The notes under the pieces were generated by a model. It had not been told where the DNA came from and made no database searches. It saw nothing but the letters and a program-made list of their open reading frames with translations. Position numbers and translations under genes: made by a program. From Bacteroidota bacterium (GTDB lineage: Bacteria; Bacteroidota; Bacteroidia; Flavobacteriales; Weeksellaceae), in the NCBI GenBank assembly GCA_023386965.1, contig JAEWIR010000026.1, positions 1 through 28,204 on the forward strand: DNA of 28,204 nucleotides, in the 5' to 3' direction. Position 1 is the stretch's first letter, and the number at the start of each line of letters is the position of its first letter. This document shows, piece after piece, positions 14,375 through 21,916 of the stretch.

Positions 14375-15937
14375 TCAATTAACATCCGGCTGGCCGGGTT
14401 GTGCAGAATGTTTTTTGATATCCTGCAGAATCCAGTCCAGCTGGATGTCTTTTTTTTGCAGGACCTCCTTCAGATCCGGAACAATCTCATGGTGAGGAAT
14501 CACACCTCTGCCTTTTCCGGAAAATTCAATATCGGGTTGTATAAGCATCAAACCAACGGGCAGTTTTAATTTTGAGTTCGGCAGTTTTCGGGTGGAGTAC
14601 CTGCCTGCCACTGTACCGTCATTTGCGCCGCCGGTTTCCTCACCTACAAGAAACGCCCGTCCTGAATCTTTAAGTTTGGATGGCAGTATGGAAGCCGCCG
14701 AAAAGCTGCTTCCGTTTATCAGAACATAAATTTTACCTTTGAAATTGTCTTTCTTTGGCTTTCTTACTGAGAAAATACCGTTGTTCCGCAGAAAAGTTCC
14801 TTCCCTTGTCCTCTTTAGTGAAAGCGCGGTTCCCACTAGATAAAAGGGATAGGCAGCGGCAGCAATTGGTTTGGTAATATCTGGAACCATCCGGAAATAA
14901 TCTGCCTTAAACATAGAGCTGGGCTTCGTAACCTCAATATCTTTAATGAACTTGAATTTTTCCGGTGCCAGGTAGGAATAGAGGTTATTTATTTCGGCCA
15001 ATGACCCTCCCAAATTGTCACGCATATCAATGATAAGATATTTCGCAGGAGAATTTTTTAATGTTCGGAAGCTCTGCCGGTAGAAACGTCTTGAGAAAGT
15101 TCCGGAAAAGGTTTTGATCTTCATGTATGCTGTGATGCTGTCTGGAGTTGGAAACTGCAGGTCACGGTTGAAACTTCGTGTTACGATGTTGTAGTCTTTT
15201 GTTTTTCCCTGTTCGCTCTTAGTCAGTTTCCGGTTTTTCTGCTCCTCCTTTCTCTTCTGAATCAGCGTCTGTCTTTCACGTTTAAGCCAGAAGGTTTCTA
15301 TTTCAGTGTCCCGCCTGGTCTCCAATTTCACCGAATCAAGTATTCCGTTTTCGGCTGTGAAGAAATGGGGCCAGCGTCTTGCCATTGAATATCTTAAAAA
15401 AGTAGTGTTATAACCGTCACTGTTATTTAAAGGCTTGTAACGTGCAAGCATTTCACTTAACGGAACCTCATTGATCTTCAGTATTTCTGTCCCTACTTCC
15501 ATACCCGGTACTTTATCGGAATTCTCCTTTACAAACACGCGGTCATTTTCCACCAGAAATTCATACCGGCTGAACAGGCCTTTCTGAAGTTTCAGCGCTT
15601 TTCTCTCTTTAGCATTCAGCCGTCTTTCGGGAAGTGCCAGCCGAAGGTGCCCCTGCCGCACATCTGCCACTGCCGGTGCCAGCAGATGATAGAATTCCGC
15701 TGGAGTCATAGGTGTCTTAATATTGTTCTTTATTTCCGTGAAACGTATGTCCAGACTGTCTTTGGAGATATACCAGTACAGTTTGGGGTGAAGTTCCTGT
15801 AAGCTGGCGTAGGTGTAATCTACATCGGCACGGAGTTTTTCGGGCGCAACAGGAGTTCTCAGTCTTTCGTTGTATCTTTTTACCGAAACACAGGAAGTAA
15901 ACAGCGTAAACACTATAAATAGGTAAAATAGCTTCAT
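14375..15937 (-). CDS. S41 family peptidase, lipoprotein
   Basis: 520 residues. A lipobox, FTSC, places the lipidated cysteine at residue 16. An N-terminal helical region (DVDYTYASLQELHPKLYWYI) precedes a PDZ-like part (GMEVGTEILKINEVPLSEML). A highly basic insertion, WLKRERQTLIQKRKEEQKNR, runs to about residue 245. The tail-specific protease core follows: KYLIIDMRDNLGGSL, then VLINGSSFSAASILPSKLKD with the nucleophilic serine, and LVGEETGGANDGTVAG. Such C-terminal processing proteases act in the periplasm or on the outer membrane; the target is unknown. The gene is monocistronic, with the 385-bp upstream gap as its regulatory region. Confidence 0.9.
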   Translation of the reverse strand: MKLFYLFIVFTLFTSCVSVKRYNERLRTPVAPEKLRADVDYTYASLQELHPKLYWYISKDSLDIRFTEIKNNIKTPMTPAEFYHLLAPAVADVRQGHLRLALPERRLNAKERKALKLQKGLFSRYEFLVENDRVFVKENSDKVPGMEVGTEILKINEVPLSEMLARYKPLNNSDGYNTTFLRYSMARRWPHFFTAENGILDSVKLETRRDTEIETFWLKRERQTLIQKRKEEQKNRKLTKSEQGKTKDYNIVTRSFNRDLQFPTPDSITAYMKIKTFSGTFSRRFYRQSFRTLKNSPAKYLIIDMRDNLGGSLAEINNLYSYLAPEKFKFIKDIEVTKPSSMFKADYFRMVPDITKPIAAAAYPFYLVGTALSLKRTREGTFLRNNGIFSVRKPKKDNFKGKIYVLINGSSFSAASILPSKLKDSGRAFLVGEETGGANDGTVAGRYSTRKLPNSKLKLPVGLMLIQPDIEFSGKGRGVIPHHEIVPDLKEVLQKKDIQLDWILQDIKKHSAQPGQPDVN

Positions 15938-16045
15938 AAATTAACTTAATATTTTCAGGAATGCGTTATTGTGAACCCTCATTGTATGCAACTGGCTCTG
16001 CAGCCCGACAGCGCTCCGTAAAACCCATCTGCTTCAGTCCAATCT

Positions 16046-16092
16046 GGATTATTTATTAGATTCAGAAAGGTTTTGCGTCCTAAAAATAATCC
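16046..16092. repeat. Inverted repeat upstream of the S41 protease gene
   Basis: GGATTATTT (16046-16054) pairs with AAATAATCC (16084-16092). The stem continues as TTAG/CTAA after one bulged base, and the enclosed loop is 20 nt. It is about 110 bp upstream of the S41 start. It could be an operator, an RNA hairpin in the leader or a small remnant repeat; nothing decides between them. Confidence 0.45.
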
Positions 16093-16236
16093 ATTTCCGC
16101 TTTACATACAACCTGGAAAATTTTGAAGCGAAGTAGTCAGGAACTTAATTGTTGCGCAGCATCTTTTCCTTACCCAGAATCCTTTTTGCGCAGTCTGAGG
16201 CAATACTTTCCACGTTACAAAAATACGGCTTGCAGT

Positions 16237-16268
16237 ATAAACAAAACTTCCCGGAGCGGACCGGGAAG
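16237..16268 (-). terminator. Intrinsic terminator of isocitrate dehydrogenase
   Basis: On the minus strand CTTCCCGG pairs with CCGGGAAG around a 6-nt loop (16247-16268), followed by TTTTGTTTAT. It lies about 55 bp after the stop codon. Confidence 0.88.
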
Positions 16269-16322
16269 CTTGAATGACACACGGAATGGCATCCGCGCTA
16301 TTTGTATGCAGAGTATATTTGC

Positions 16323-18539
16323 TTATATGGCGTCAATAATCTGATTCAAGATGGCTGAAGGACGCATAGCAGCATAGGTCTTTTCAGTATCTGTATGGTA
16401 ATAGCCTCCAATCTCCTGAGGTTTACCCTGAGAACCCAGCAGTTCATCATTGATCTTGGTTTCATTTTCCTGAAGGGCCTTCGCAACAGGTGCAAATTTT
16501 TCGGCAATCGCACTGTCAGCAGTTTGCTTGGCCAAAGCCTCAGCCCAGTACATCGCCAGGTAAAAGTGCGAACCGCGGTTATCAATCCCGCCCAGTTTCC
16601 TTGCCGGTGATTTGTCCGTAGCCAGGAATTTTGCGTTTGCGGTGTCAAGCGCATCAGAGAGAACCTGCGCTTTTTTATTGTCCTGTGTTTGGGCCAGGTG
16701 TTCCAGAGAAGCCTGCAGTGCCAAAAATTCACCAAGAGAATCCCACCTCAGGTAACCTTCTTCAATGAACTGCTCAATATGCTTAGGTGCAGATCCGCCG
16801 GCACCGGTTTCGAAAAGCCCACCGCCATTCATTAGCGGCACTATTGACAGCATTTTGGCAGATGTTCCAAGTTCCAGGATTGGGAACATATCTGTAAGAT
16901 AGTCGCGAAGGACATTTCCGGATACAGAGATAGTGTCCTTGCCTTCACGGGCTCTTTTCAAGGTCTCCAGCATGGCATCTTTCACATCCATAATGCGTAT
17001 GTCCAGGTCTTCCGTGTTATGGTCTTTCAAATATTTTTCCACCTTGGCAATGATCTGGGCATCATGAGCCCTTCCTTTGTCCAGCCAGAAAATAGCAGGG
17101 GTGCCGGAAAGCCTTGCGCGGTTTACAGCCAGTTTTACCCAGTCCTGTATAGGTGCATCCTTGGTTTGGCACATTCTGAAAATATCATCCTTTTCAACTT
17201 TCTGTTCCAGAAGGATATTTCCGTTCTCATCTTCCACACGAACCGTTCCTTCTGCAGTGGCCTGGAAAGTTTTGTCATGTGATCCGTATTCTTCAGCCTT
17301 CTGAGCCATAAGGCCAACATTTGGTACAGATCCGAAAGTTGTTGGGTCAATGGCTCCATTGGCTTTCATATCGTCAATGATAGCTGCGTAGAATCCTGCA
17401 TAAGTACGGTCCGGGATAATACAAACGGTATCCTCTTCTTTACCTTCGCTGTTCCACATTTTTCCGCCACCGCGTACGAGTGCAGCCATTGAAGCATCAA
17501 CAATAACATCCGACGAGACGTGGAAGTTGGTAATTCCCTGGTCAGAGTTTACCATTGCAATGCGTGCACTGTTGGCAATGGCTGACTCTATATCTGCTTT
17601 AATGTCTGCTTCCTGTGGTGTGCCGGCGATTTTTTCGAAAAGTGTAGCCAGACCAAAGTTCGGATTGATGTCCAGTTCACTGAAAACCGACTTATATTTT
17701 GCAAAAACATCTTTAAAATATGTTTCTACAATAGCACCAAAAATAATGGGGTCAGAAATCTTCATCATCGTGGCCTTCAGATGGGCTGAAAGGAGTACAT
17801 TTTTATCTTTGGCTTCGGCAATGGCCTTTTCTACAAATGATTTAAGTGCACTGATGCTCATTACGGAGCTGTCAATTACTTCTCCGGCTTTCAGCGGCGC
17901 AAAGTCCTTGAGTACCTTAGATGATCCATCGTTTCCGGCAAATACAATTCTGAATTTCCCGTCATTTTCTATTGTTGTTGAATTTTCAGAACCGTAGAAG
18001 TCGCCTGATTCCATATGTGCGACCGTTGTTTTTGAATCTGCCGACCACGCTCCCATGCGGTGAGGATTGGCCTTTGCGTAATCCTTTACAGATTTTGGCG
18101 CTCTTCGGTCCGAGTTACCTTCTCTTAGCACAGGATTTACCGCGCTGCCAAGGACTTTAGCATATTTTTTAGCAATGTTTTCCTCCTCAGCATTTTTTGG
18201 CTCCACAGGAAAATCAGGCAAAGCATAGCCCTGCTTTTGAAGTTCAGTAATCGCCTCCTGCAGCTGCGGTACGGAAGCGGAGATATTGGGAAGTTTAATG
18301 ATGTTTGCATCCGGTTGCGTGGCCAGTTCGCCTAGTTCCGCCAGATAATCAGGAATTCGCTGGCTCTCAGTAAGTACTTCCGGGAAATTTGCCAGAATCC
18401 TGCCTGCAAGAGAAATATCCGGTACCATAATTTCTACCTCGGCCGGTTTTGTAAAGGCTTTTACAATGGGCAGGAAAGAATGCGTTGCCAGCATTGGAGC
18501 TTCATCCGTAAGAGTGTAGTAGATTTTTGCTTTAGACAT
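16323..18539 (-). CDS. icd: NADP-dependent isocitrate dehydrogenase, monomeric type
   Basis: 738 residues, the normal length for the monomeric IDH-II family (about 740) and unlike the 400-residue dimeric form. Recognisable family blocks: MSKAKIYYTLTDEAPMLATH, LREGNSDRRAPKSVKDYAK, PHRMGAWSADSKTTVAHM, ILSAHLKATMMKISDP-like (here NVLLSAHLKATMMKISDP), AIFWLDKGRAHD and FETGAGGSAPKH. It oxidatively decarboxylates isocitrate to 2-oxoglutarate and makes NADPH in the TCA cycle, in the cytosol. It is a single-gene unit with a TAnnTTTG box upstream and its own terminator. No oddities in length or motifs. Confidence 0.96.
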   Translation of the reverse strand: MSKAKIYYTLTDEAPMLATHSFLPIVKAFTKPAEVEIMVPDISLAGRILANFPEVLTESQRIPDYLAELGELATQPDANIIKLPNISASVPQLQEAITELQKQGYALPDFPVEPKNAEEENIAKKYAKVLGSAVNPVLREGNSDRRAPKSVKDYAKANPHRMGAWSADSKTTVAHMESGDFYGSENSTTIENDGKFRIVFAGNDGSSKVLKDFAPLKAGEVIDSSVMSISALKSFVEKAIAEAKDKNVLLSAHLKATMMKISDPIIFGAIVETYFKDVFAKYKSVFSELDINPNFGLATLFEKIAGTPQEADIKADIESAIANSARIAMVNSDQGITNFHVSSDVIVDASMAALVRGGGKMWNSEGKEEDTVCIIPDRTYAGFYAAIIDDMKANGAIDPTTFGSVPNVGLMAQKAEEYGSHDKTFQATAEGTVRVEDENGNILLEQKVEKDDIFRMCQTKDAPIQDWVKLAVNRARLSGTPAIFWLDKGRAHDAQIIAKVEKYLKDHNTEDLDIRIMDVKDAMLETLKRAREGKDTISVSGNVLRDYLTDMFPILELGTSAKMLSIVPLMNGGGLFETGAGGSAPKHIEQFIEEGYLRWDSLGEFLALQASLEHLAQTQDNKKAQVLSDALDTANAKFLATDKSPARKLGGIDNRGSHFYLAMYWAEALAKQTADSAIAEKFAPVAKALQENETKINDELLGSQGKPQEIGGYYHTDTEKTYAAMRPSAILNQIIDAI

Positions 18540-18569
18540 TATTTATTTTTTTATGTTTTTTAATATTTA

Positions 18570-18577
18570 CAAATTTA
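18570..18577 (-). promoter_or_regulatory. Candidate -7 promoter box of isocitrate dehydrogenase
   Basis: On the minus strand TAAATTTG matches TAnnTTTG exactly, 30 bases before the ATG at 18539. The leader is A-rich and without a Shine-Dalgarno sequence. Confidence 0.5.
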
Positions 18578-18665
18578 AGGTTTTTTGTTAAGCTTTGCCT
18601 CCCGGGCCGTAATCAAATAGGAACGACTTTTGCAGTTTGCAGTTTAACTATTAATAAATAAACGT

Positions 18666-18818
18666 ATGGCAACTCAAAAAAATAATCCGCCAACCGGTGT
18701 TTTAGTCGCAGTGGGCACAATTGCCCTTATGATCATCTTGTATTTCATCATTCTTGCGATATTTCCGGAACTGTTTGAATCTTTGCCAAAGGCCGAAGTT
18801 CAGCCTGTGAAGGAATAA
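18666..18818 (+). CDS. Small single-pass membrane protein (50 aa)
   Basis: A 50-codon frame too short for usual gene cut-offs. The product starts MATQKNNPPTGVLVAVGTIA and continues with one hydrophobic helix of about 25 residues (about 12-37), then a short acidic/proline tail ELFESLPKAEVQPVKE. A PPTGVLxV-type N-terminus before one helix loosely resembles the tiny IIa subunits of ba3-type cytochrome oxidases, but no oxidase gene is near, so this is only an observation. It is divergent from icd and has a near-match promoter (GACTTTTG) plus a GCAGTTT tandem duplication upstream. I cannot name a function. Location: inner membrane (inferred). Confidence 0.6.
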   Translation: MATQKNNPPTGVLVAVGTIALMIILYFIILAIFPELFESLPKAEVQPVKE

Positions 18819-18819
18819 G

Positions 18820-18893
18820 AAAAAGGCCTTCCTTCAGCGTGGCCCACTTGTACTGCTTTAAATATCAGATGAGCGGTCACGCTGAAGGAAGGC
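18820..18893 (-). terminator. Strong long-stem terminator ending the minus-strand repair block
   Basis: GCCTTCCTTCAGCGTG (18826-18841) is perfectly complementary to 18878-18893. After one mismatch the stem extends by two more pairs; the loop is about 30 nt. On the minus strand it is followed by CTTTTTCTTATT, giving a U-rich tail. On the plus strand the 50-aa gene runs into it. Confidence 0.75.
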
Positions 18894-18904
18894 TAAATAT
18901 TACG

Positions 18905-18936
18905 AAGAAGGTCCCGCTTAACGGCGCGACCTTCTT
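18905..18936 (-). terminator. Second hairpin just after the 84-aa gene
   Basis: AAGAAGGTC (18905-18913) pairs with GACCTTCTT (18928-18936), with a CCG/CGG pairing in the loop. It sits immediately after the stop of the 84-aa gene and ahead of the larger hairpin at 18826-18893. The U-tract is poor, so it may be a processing or stabilising hairpin. Confidence 0.6.
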
Positions 18937-18942
18937 TCAGTA

Positions 18943-19197
18943 TCAGTCATTATCATATAGCTGGTGATCCGAAAGGTAATCTATAAGACTTGCATCTACC
19001 ATCTCTTTGTTTCTGATGTAGAAACTTTCGGGATCGTCATAGTCATCACCGGTCCCGTTAGGTTCCAGCAAAATTTCCCTATTGAACTGTACACCGTTAA
19101 TCTCAAAGGTGACTTCCCGTTTTACCACTCTGTTCTCTTCTGTAGAGGGTCCTAATTTTACAAGGTAAATTTCGTTTTCCTGAATCTCAATTTTCAT
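18943..19197 (-). CDS. Small hypothetical protein (84 aa) after topoisomerase IB
   Basis: 84 residues, acidic, no signal peptide or membrane helix. Sequence landmarks: KIEIQENEIYLVKLGPSTEE, a beta-hairpin-like REVTFEINGVQFNREILL, and an acidic C-terminal part with DDYDDPESFYIRNKEMVDAS. It is probably a small mostly beta protein. I do not recognise a family. It follows the topoisomerase IB gene by 11 bp and is the last gene of the minus-strand run, in front of two hairpins, so it is probably co-transcribed with SDR and topoisomerase genes. A stress or DNA-related role is only guilt by association. Confidence 0.72.
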   Translation of the reverse strand: MKIEIQENEIYLVKLGPSTEENRVVKREVTFEINGVQFNREILLEPNGTGDDYDDPESFYIRNKEMVDASLIDYLSDHQLYDND

Positions 19198-19208
19198 AAT
19201 TTATTTTT

Positions 19209-20324
19209 TTAATGTTTTAATTTTTCATTTTCAAGCATCTTCATTACAATCGTTTCTTCTTTTGTAAGTCCCGACTTTCCGTCGTTGATTTCAATCGCAT
19301 CCAGTTCATCCAGATATTTTTTTATGGAATTGTTTTCATAAAGATTGATGACCAGAGGATGTACATAATATTTCCTGCAGACAGCAGGCGTATTTCCAAG
19401 AGTGGCGGCCACTATCTCCAGGGCCTCCTTTACTTTTGATTTGTAGGCCGAATTGTTTTCGGCTTCACCAATTTCCCTGAAGGCAATCAGTGCGTTTACC
19501 GTTCCGGACCAGGTACGGAAATCCTTTGCTGTGAAATCATCCCCACTGATTTCCTTTATATACTCATTAACCATTCCTGAATCTACCGGATGTCGCTGTC
19601 CATCTTCATCATAGTATTGGAACAGTTCTTTTCCCGGGATGTCGCGGCAGTTCTGAACAGCCTTCGCCAGACGTGAATTTTTAAGGTCGATATCATGATA
19701 TACGCCTTTCTTCCCTTTGAATGAAAAGCTGATTTTCTGACCTTTAACATTTACATGCTTGTCTTTTAGGGTGGTTAGACCAAAGGAGCCGTAAAGTTTT
19801 TCATATACATTATTCCCAATTCTGATATTAGTTCGCTCCATTAAGCTCACCACAACAGCCAGGACTTTTCTTTTCTCCAGCTTGCGGATAGCCAAATCTT
19901 TTTCCAGCTGTAGCCTTATTTTGGGCAACGCATAGCCAAACTGCAGCATCCTGTAAAACTTAGTATGGTTCCTGAGCGCTGTCCAGACGGGGTGGTAACG
20001 GTACTGTTTGCGTTTTTTCGCATCTACACCTGTTGCCTGTAAGTGTCCGTTTTCCAGGGCGCAAATCCATACATTCTCCCAGGCTGGCGGTATGGCTAAT
20101 TTGTTAATCCGCTGGATTTGTTCCGGGTCCTTTATCTTTTCATCTCCTTTAAAATAACGGAATTTTTTGCCCCAGCGCCGGCGTTCTATCCCTTCCGATT
20201 CCCGGTCGGTGGTATAAACCAATTGGACCGCTTTTGCAGATTTCACGGGATCCTTCATGATCTTTACGATTTTGGAGGGATTGATCCTGCTTACTGCCTC
20301 AAGTTCGGAAATTTCTGTCTTCAT
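19209..20324 (-). CDS. DNA topoisomerase IB (poxvirus/eukaryote-like)
   Basis: 371 residues, normal for the bacterial TopIB family. The N-terminal part carries RRRWGKKFRYFKG and the WICALENGHLQATGVDAKKR block. The catalytic domain shows MERTNIRIGNN (catalytic arginine), a conserved lysine segment, FTAKDFRTWSGT and the nucleophile region NTPAVCRKYYVHP, in which the second tyrosine is the expected nucleophile; the preceding residue is Ser or Cys in many relatives and Tyr here. TopIB relaxes positive and negative supercoils by single-strand nicking with a 3'-phosphotyrosine intermediate. It is bracketed by an SDR gene (10 bp upstream) and the 84-aa gene (11 bp downstream), downstream of the NHEJ genes. 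Confidence 0.94.
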   Translation of the reverse strand: MKTEISELEAVSRINPSKIVKIMKDPVKSAKAVQLVYTTDRESEGIERRRWGKKFRYFKGDEKIKDPEQIQRINKLAIPPAWENVWICALENGHLQATGVDAKKRKQYRYHPVWTALRNHTKFYRMLQFGYALPKIRLQLEKDLAIRKLEKRKVLAVVVSLMERTNIRIGNNVYEKLYGSFGLTTLKDKHVNVKGQKISFSFKGKKGVYHDIDLKNSRLAKAVQNCRDIPGKELFQYYDEDGQRHPVDSGMVNEYIKEISGDDFTAKDFRTWSGTVNALIAFREIGEAENNSAYKSKVKEALEIVAATLGNTPAVCRKYYVHPLVINLYENNSIKKYLDELDAIEINDGKSGLTKEETIVMKMLENEKLKH

Positions 20325-20334
20325 GATATTCCAG

Positions 20335-21192
20335 TTAGCCGTTTACAATTTCACCTCCGTTAGGATGCAAAACCTGACCGGTCATATAAGAGGCATCTTC
20401 CGATGCCAGAAAAAGAAAGCAGGTGGCCACTTCATTTGGTTGTCCGGCACGATTCATAGGTACATCGCTGCCAAATTCTGAGACTTGTTTTTTCGAGAAT
20501 GTAGAGGCAATCAGCGGTGTCCAGATAGGTCCGGGGGCTACAGCATTGACCCGGATTCCCTTTTCAGCCAGATTAGCTGAGAGACTGCGGGTGAACGAAA
20601 GCACTGCTCCTTTGGTAGCGGCATAATCCAGCAGATGGTCACTGCCCCGATATGCGGTAACAGAAGTCGTATTGATAATGCTGCTGCCTTTTTTCAGGTG
20701 CTTCAGCGCAAATTTGGTGAGCCAGAACAGTGAGAAGAAATTTGAGTGAAACGTTGTCATGAGTTGGTCTGTTGTAATCTCCTCAAGAGAGGTGGCTTCC
20801 CAGTGATTGGCTGCATTGTTAACGAGGATATCAATCTGTCCGAATGTATCGATAGTTTTGTCAACCACTTTACGACAGTGATTTTCCTTTCCTAAATCGC
20901 CCTTTATAATGAGGCATTCTCGTCCGAGGCGTTCAATTTCTTTTTTGGTCTCCTTTGCATCAGCGGTTTCGCTCAGATAAGGAATCACTATATTTGCCCC
21001 TTCCGAAGCAAAGAGCAATGCGGTTGCTTTACCTATACCACTGTCACCCCCGGAGATTATTGCTATTTTACCTTCAAGTTTAAGTGATTTCGAAGCCGGT
21101 TCACTTTCAGGCTTGGGTACCATTTTCTTTTCCAGTCCGGGTTTTCGCTGTTTCTGAGGCGGCCTGACTTTTTTCTTAGTATCTTTCTGCAT
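20335..21192 (-). CDS. Short-chain dehydrogenase/reductase, general-stress-protein type
   Basis: 285 residues. An unusual basic and proline-rich N-terminal extension of about 40 residues precedes an SDR core. The cofactor motif is GGDSGIGKATALLF, the NNAAN motif follows, then the active-site Ser in TTSVTAYRG, Tyr and Lys in YAATKGAVL, and the PGPIWTPL loop. The extension and DSGIG motif are typical of the YhdG/YhxD/GSP39-type SDR group, members of general stress regulons in Bacillus and of stress islands elsewhere. Substrate is not known. It is preceded by a 54-aa lipoprotein gene (19 bp gap) and followed by topoisomerase IB (10 bp), supporting a stress-linked operon. Confidence 0.9.
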   Translation of the reverse strand: MQKDTKKKVRPPQKQRKPGLEKKMVPKPESEPASKSLKLEGKIAIISGGDSGIGKATALLFASEGANIVIPYLSETADAKETKKEIERLGRECLIIKGDLGKENHCRKVVDKTIDTFGQIDILVNNAANHWEATSLEEITTDQLMTTFHSNFFSLFWLTKFALKHLKKGSSIINTTSVTAYRGSDHLLDYAATKGAVLSFTRSLSANLAEKGIRVNAVAPGPIWTPLIASTFSKKQVSEFGSDVPMNRAGQPNEVATCFLFLASEDASYMTGQVLHPNGGEIVNG

Positions 21193-21211
21193 AAGCTACG
21201 ATTCTTCTCAA

Positions 21212-21376
21212 CTATTTTTTACCCCGAGTAAGCATCCACAGAACTAGGCCGATAACTCCTACTACCAGGATGATTCCCCACCACATTCCGGCTTCAAAGA
21301 TGGTTCCTATAGCTTCACACCCCGTAAGTGTGAGAAGTGCGAAAACAACTAAACTTAATAATGCAAATTTTTTCAT
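21212..21376 (-). CDS. Small lipoprotein with one membrane helix (54 aa)
   Basis: A 54-codon gene too short for common cut-offs. The product begins MKKFALLSLVVFALLTLTGC, a short signal peptide with an LTGC lipobox (cysteine at 20). It then has a short EAIGTIFEAG linker, one hydrophobic helix (WWGIILVVGVIGLVLWML) and a basic tail TRGKK. Similar short proteins sit in flavobacterial genomes and are sometimes mislabelled by homology; I know no function. It stands between DUF6526 and the SDR gene, 35 and 19 bp away, in the same orientation, so it is probably in the same transcript. Start at ATG 21376, preceded by an A-rich leader. Confidence 0.75.
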   Translation of the reverse strand: MKKFALLSLVVFALLTLTGCEAIGTIFEAGMWWGIILVVGVIGLVLWMLTRGKK

Positions 21377-21411
21377 AACAGTGATTTTTAATGGTTTACT
21401 TATTTGAAAAC

Positions 21412-21849
21412 TTAAACCCTGCTGTTATCAGGTTTCCAGTTTTTTATAGCTTTCTTTATTTCTTTTGGAGAAGTATTATCAGTTAACGCCATTTCCAGCA
21501 AGTCACGGAACTCTGCATCAGGTGCGAAACGAAGAGCAGCGATCTGTCCGAAACTAAGTTGGTTTTCCACCTCCACCGACCTCTTCCCAAAGAGTTCAAA
21601 ATACCTTTGCTTAAATTCCAGACGGAGAAGTCTGTCCTGGAGGGTGAGTGCATAATGCTGTCTAACCATAACTGCCAGATAAATAAAAAGAAAAATGACC
21701 ACAGAAAACAGTATCCAAACTGTTTGGTTATCCGTGGTGGTAAAAATCTTCCACAAACCTGTTCCCAAAAGAATAAGCAGAAGCGGCAAGTAAATAAAAT
21801 GGTGTGGTGCGTAAAAACGGATATGATTGGAGTAGTCTTGCTTCTTCAT
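21412..21849 (-). CDS. DUF6526 family membrane protein
   Basis: 145 residues. The N-terminus carries the family hallmark QDYSNHIRFYAPHHF, followed by two hydrophobic helices (about residues 17-36 and 44-62) and a soluble C-terminal segment with ALTLQDRLLRLEFKQRYFEL, LSFGQIAALRFAPDAEFRDL and a lysine-rich tail. The family is common in Bacteroidota, where I know of no experimental function. Location inner membrane, with a cytoplasmic C-terminal domain (inferred). It lies 67 bp after the LigD ligase-polymerase gene and 35 bp before the small lipoprotein gene, in the repair/stress block. Confidence 0.85.
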   Translation of the reverse strand: MKKQDYSNHIRFYAPHHFIYLPLLLILLGTGLWKIFTTTDNQTVWILFSVVIFLFIYLAVMVRQHYALTLQDRLLRLEFKQRYFELFGKRSVEVENQLSFGQIAALRFAPDAEFRDLLEMALTDNTSPKEIKKAIKNWKPDNSRV

Positions 21850-21916
21850 GGATTATACTCAGCAAAAATTCAACCAATTTTAATGCTAATTGTTATTCAT
21901 TAACGAACTGGGCTCC

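Larger units (their letters stand above)
15938..16322. other. Gene-free interval between the S41 protease and isocitrate dehydrogenase
   Basis: About 385 bp without a credible gene. It holds the S41 upstream region, an inverted repeat at 16046-16092 and the isocitrate dehydrogenase terminator at 16237-16268. One 73-codon plus-strand frame crosses it but shows no family features and overlaps the terminator, so it is not called. Confidence 0.7.

Noticed and set aside
14383..14398. CCGG-CTGG-CCGG hairpin as terminator between the TonB receptor and S41 gene
   Set aside because: Short, inside the S41 coding end, and without a U-tract on either strand.
16123..16344. 73-codon plus-strand frame in the gap before icd
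   Set aside because: Spans the icd terminator and overlaps the icd 3' end; no recognisable domain and no promoter.
17527..17997. 156-codon plus-strand frame inside isocitrate dehydrogenase
   Set aside because: Shadow of the monomeric IDH coding strand, with no motif or regulatory signal.
19198..19220. Shared leader TTAAAACATTAA seen before the 84-aa gene and the 80-aa gene as a regulatory motif
   Set aside because: In the first case it encodes the end of TopIB, and A/T-rich leaders are general here; two occurrences are not enough.
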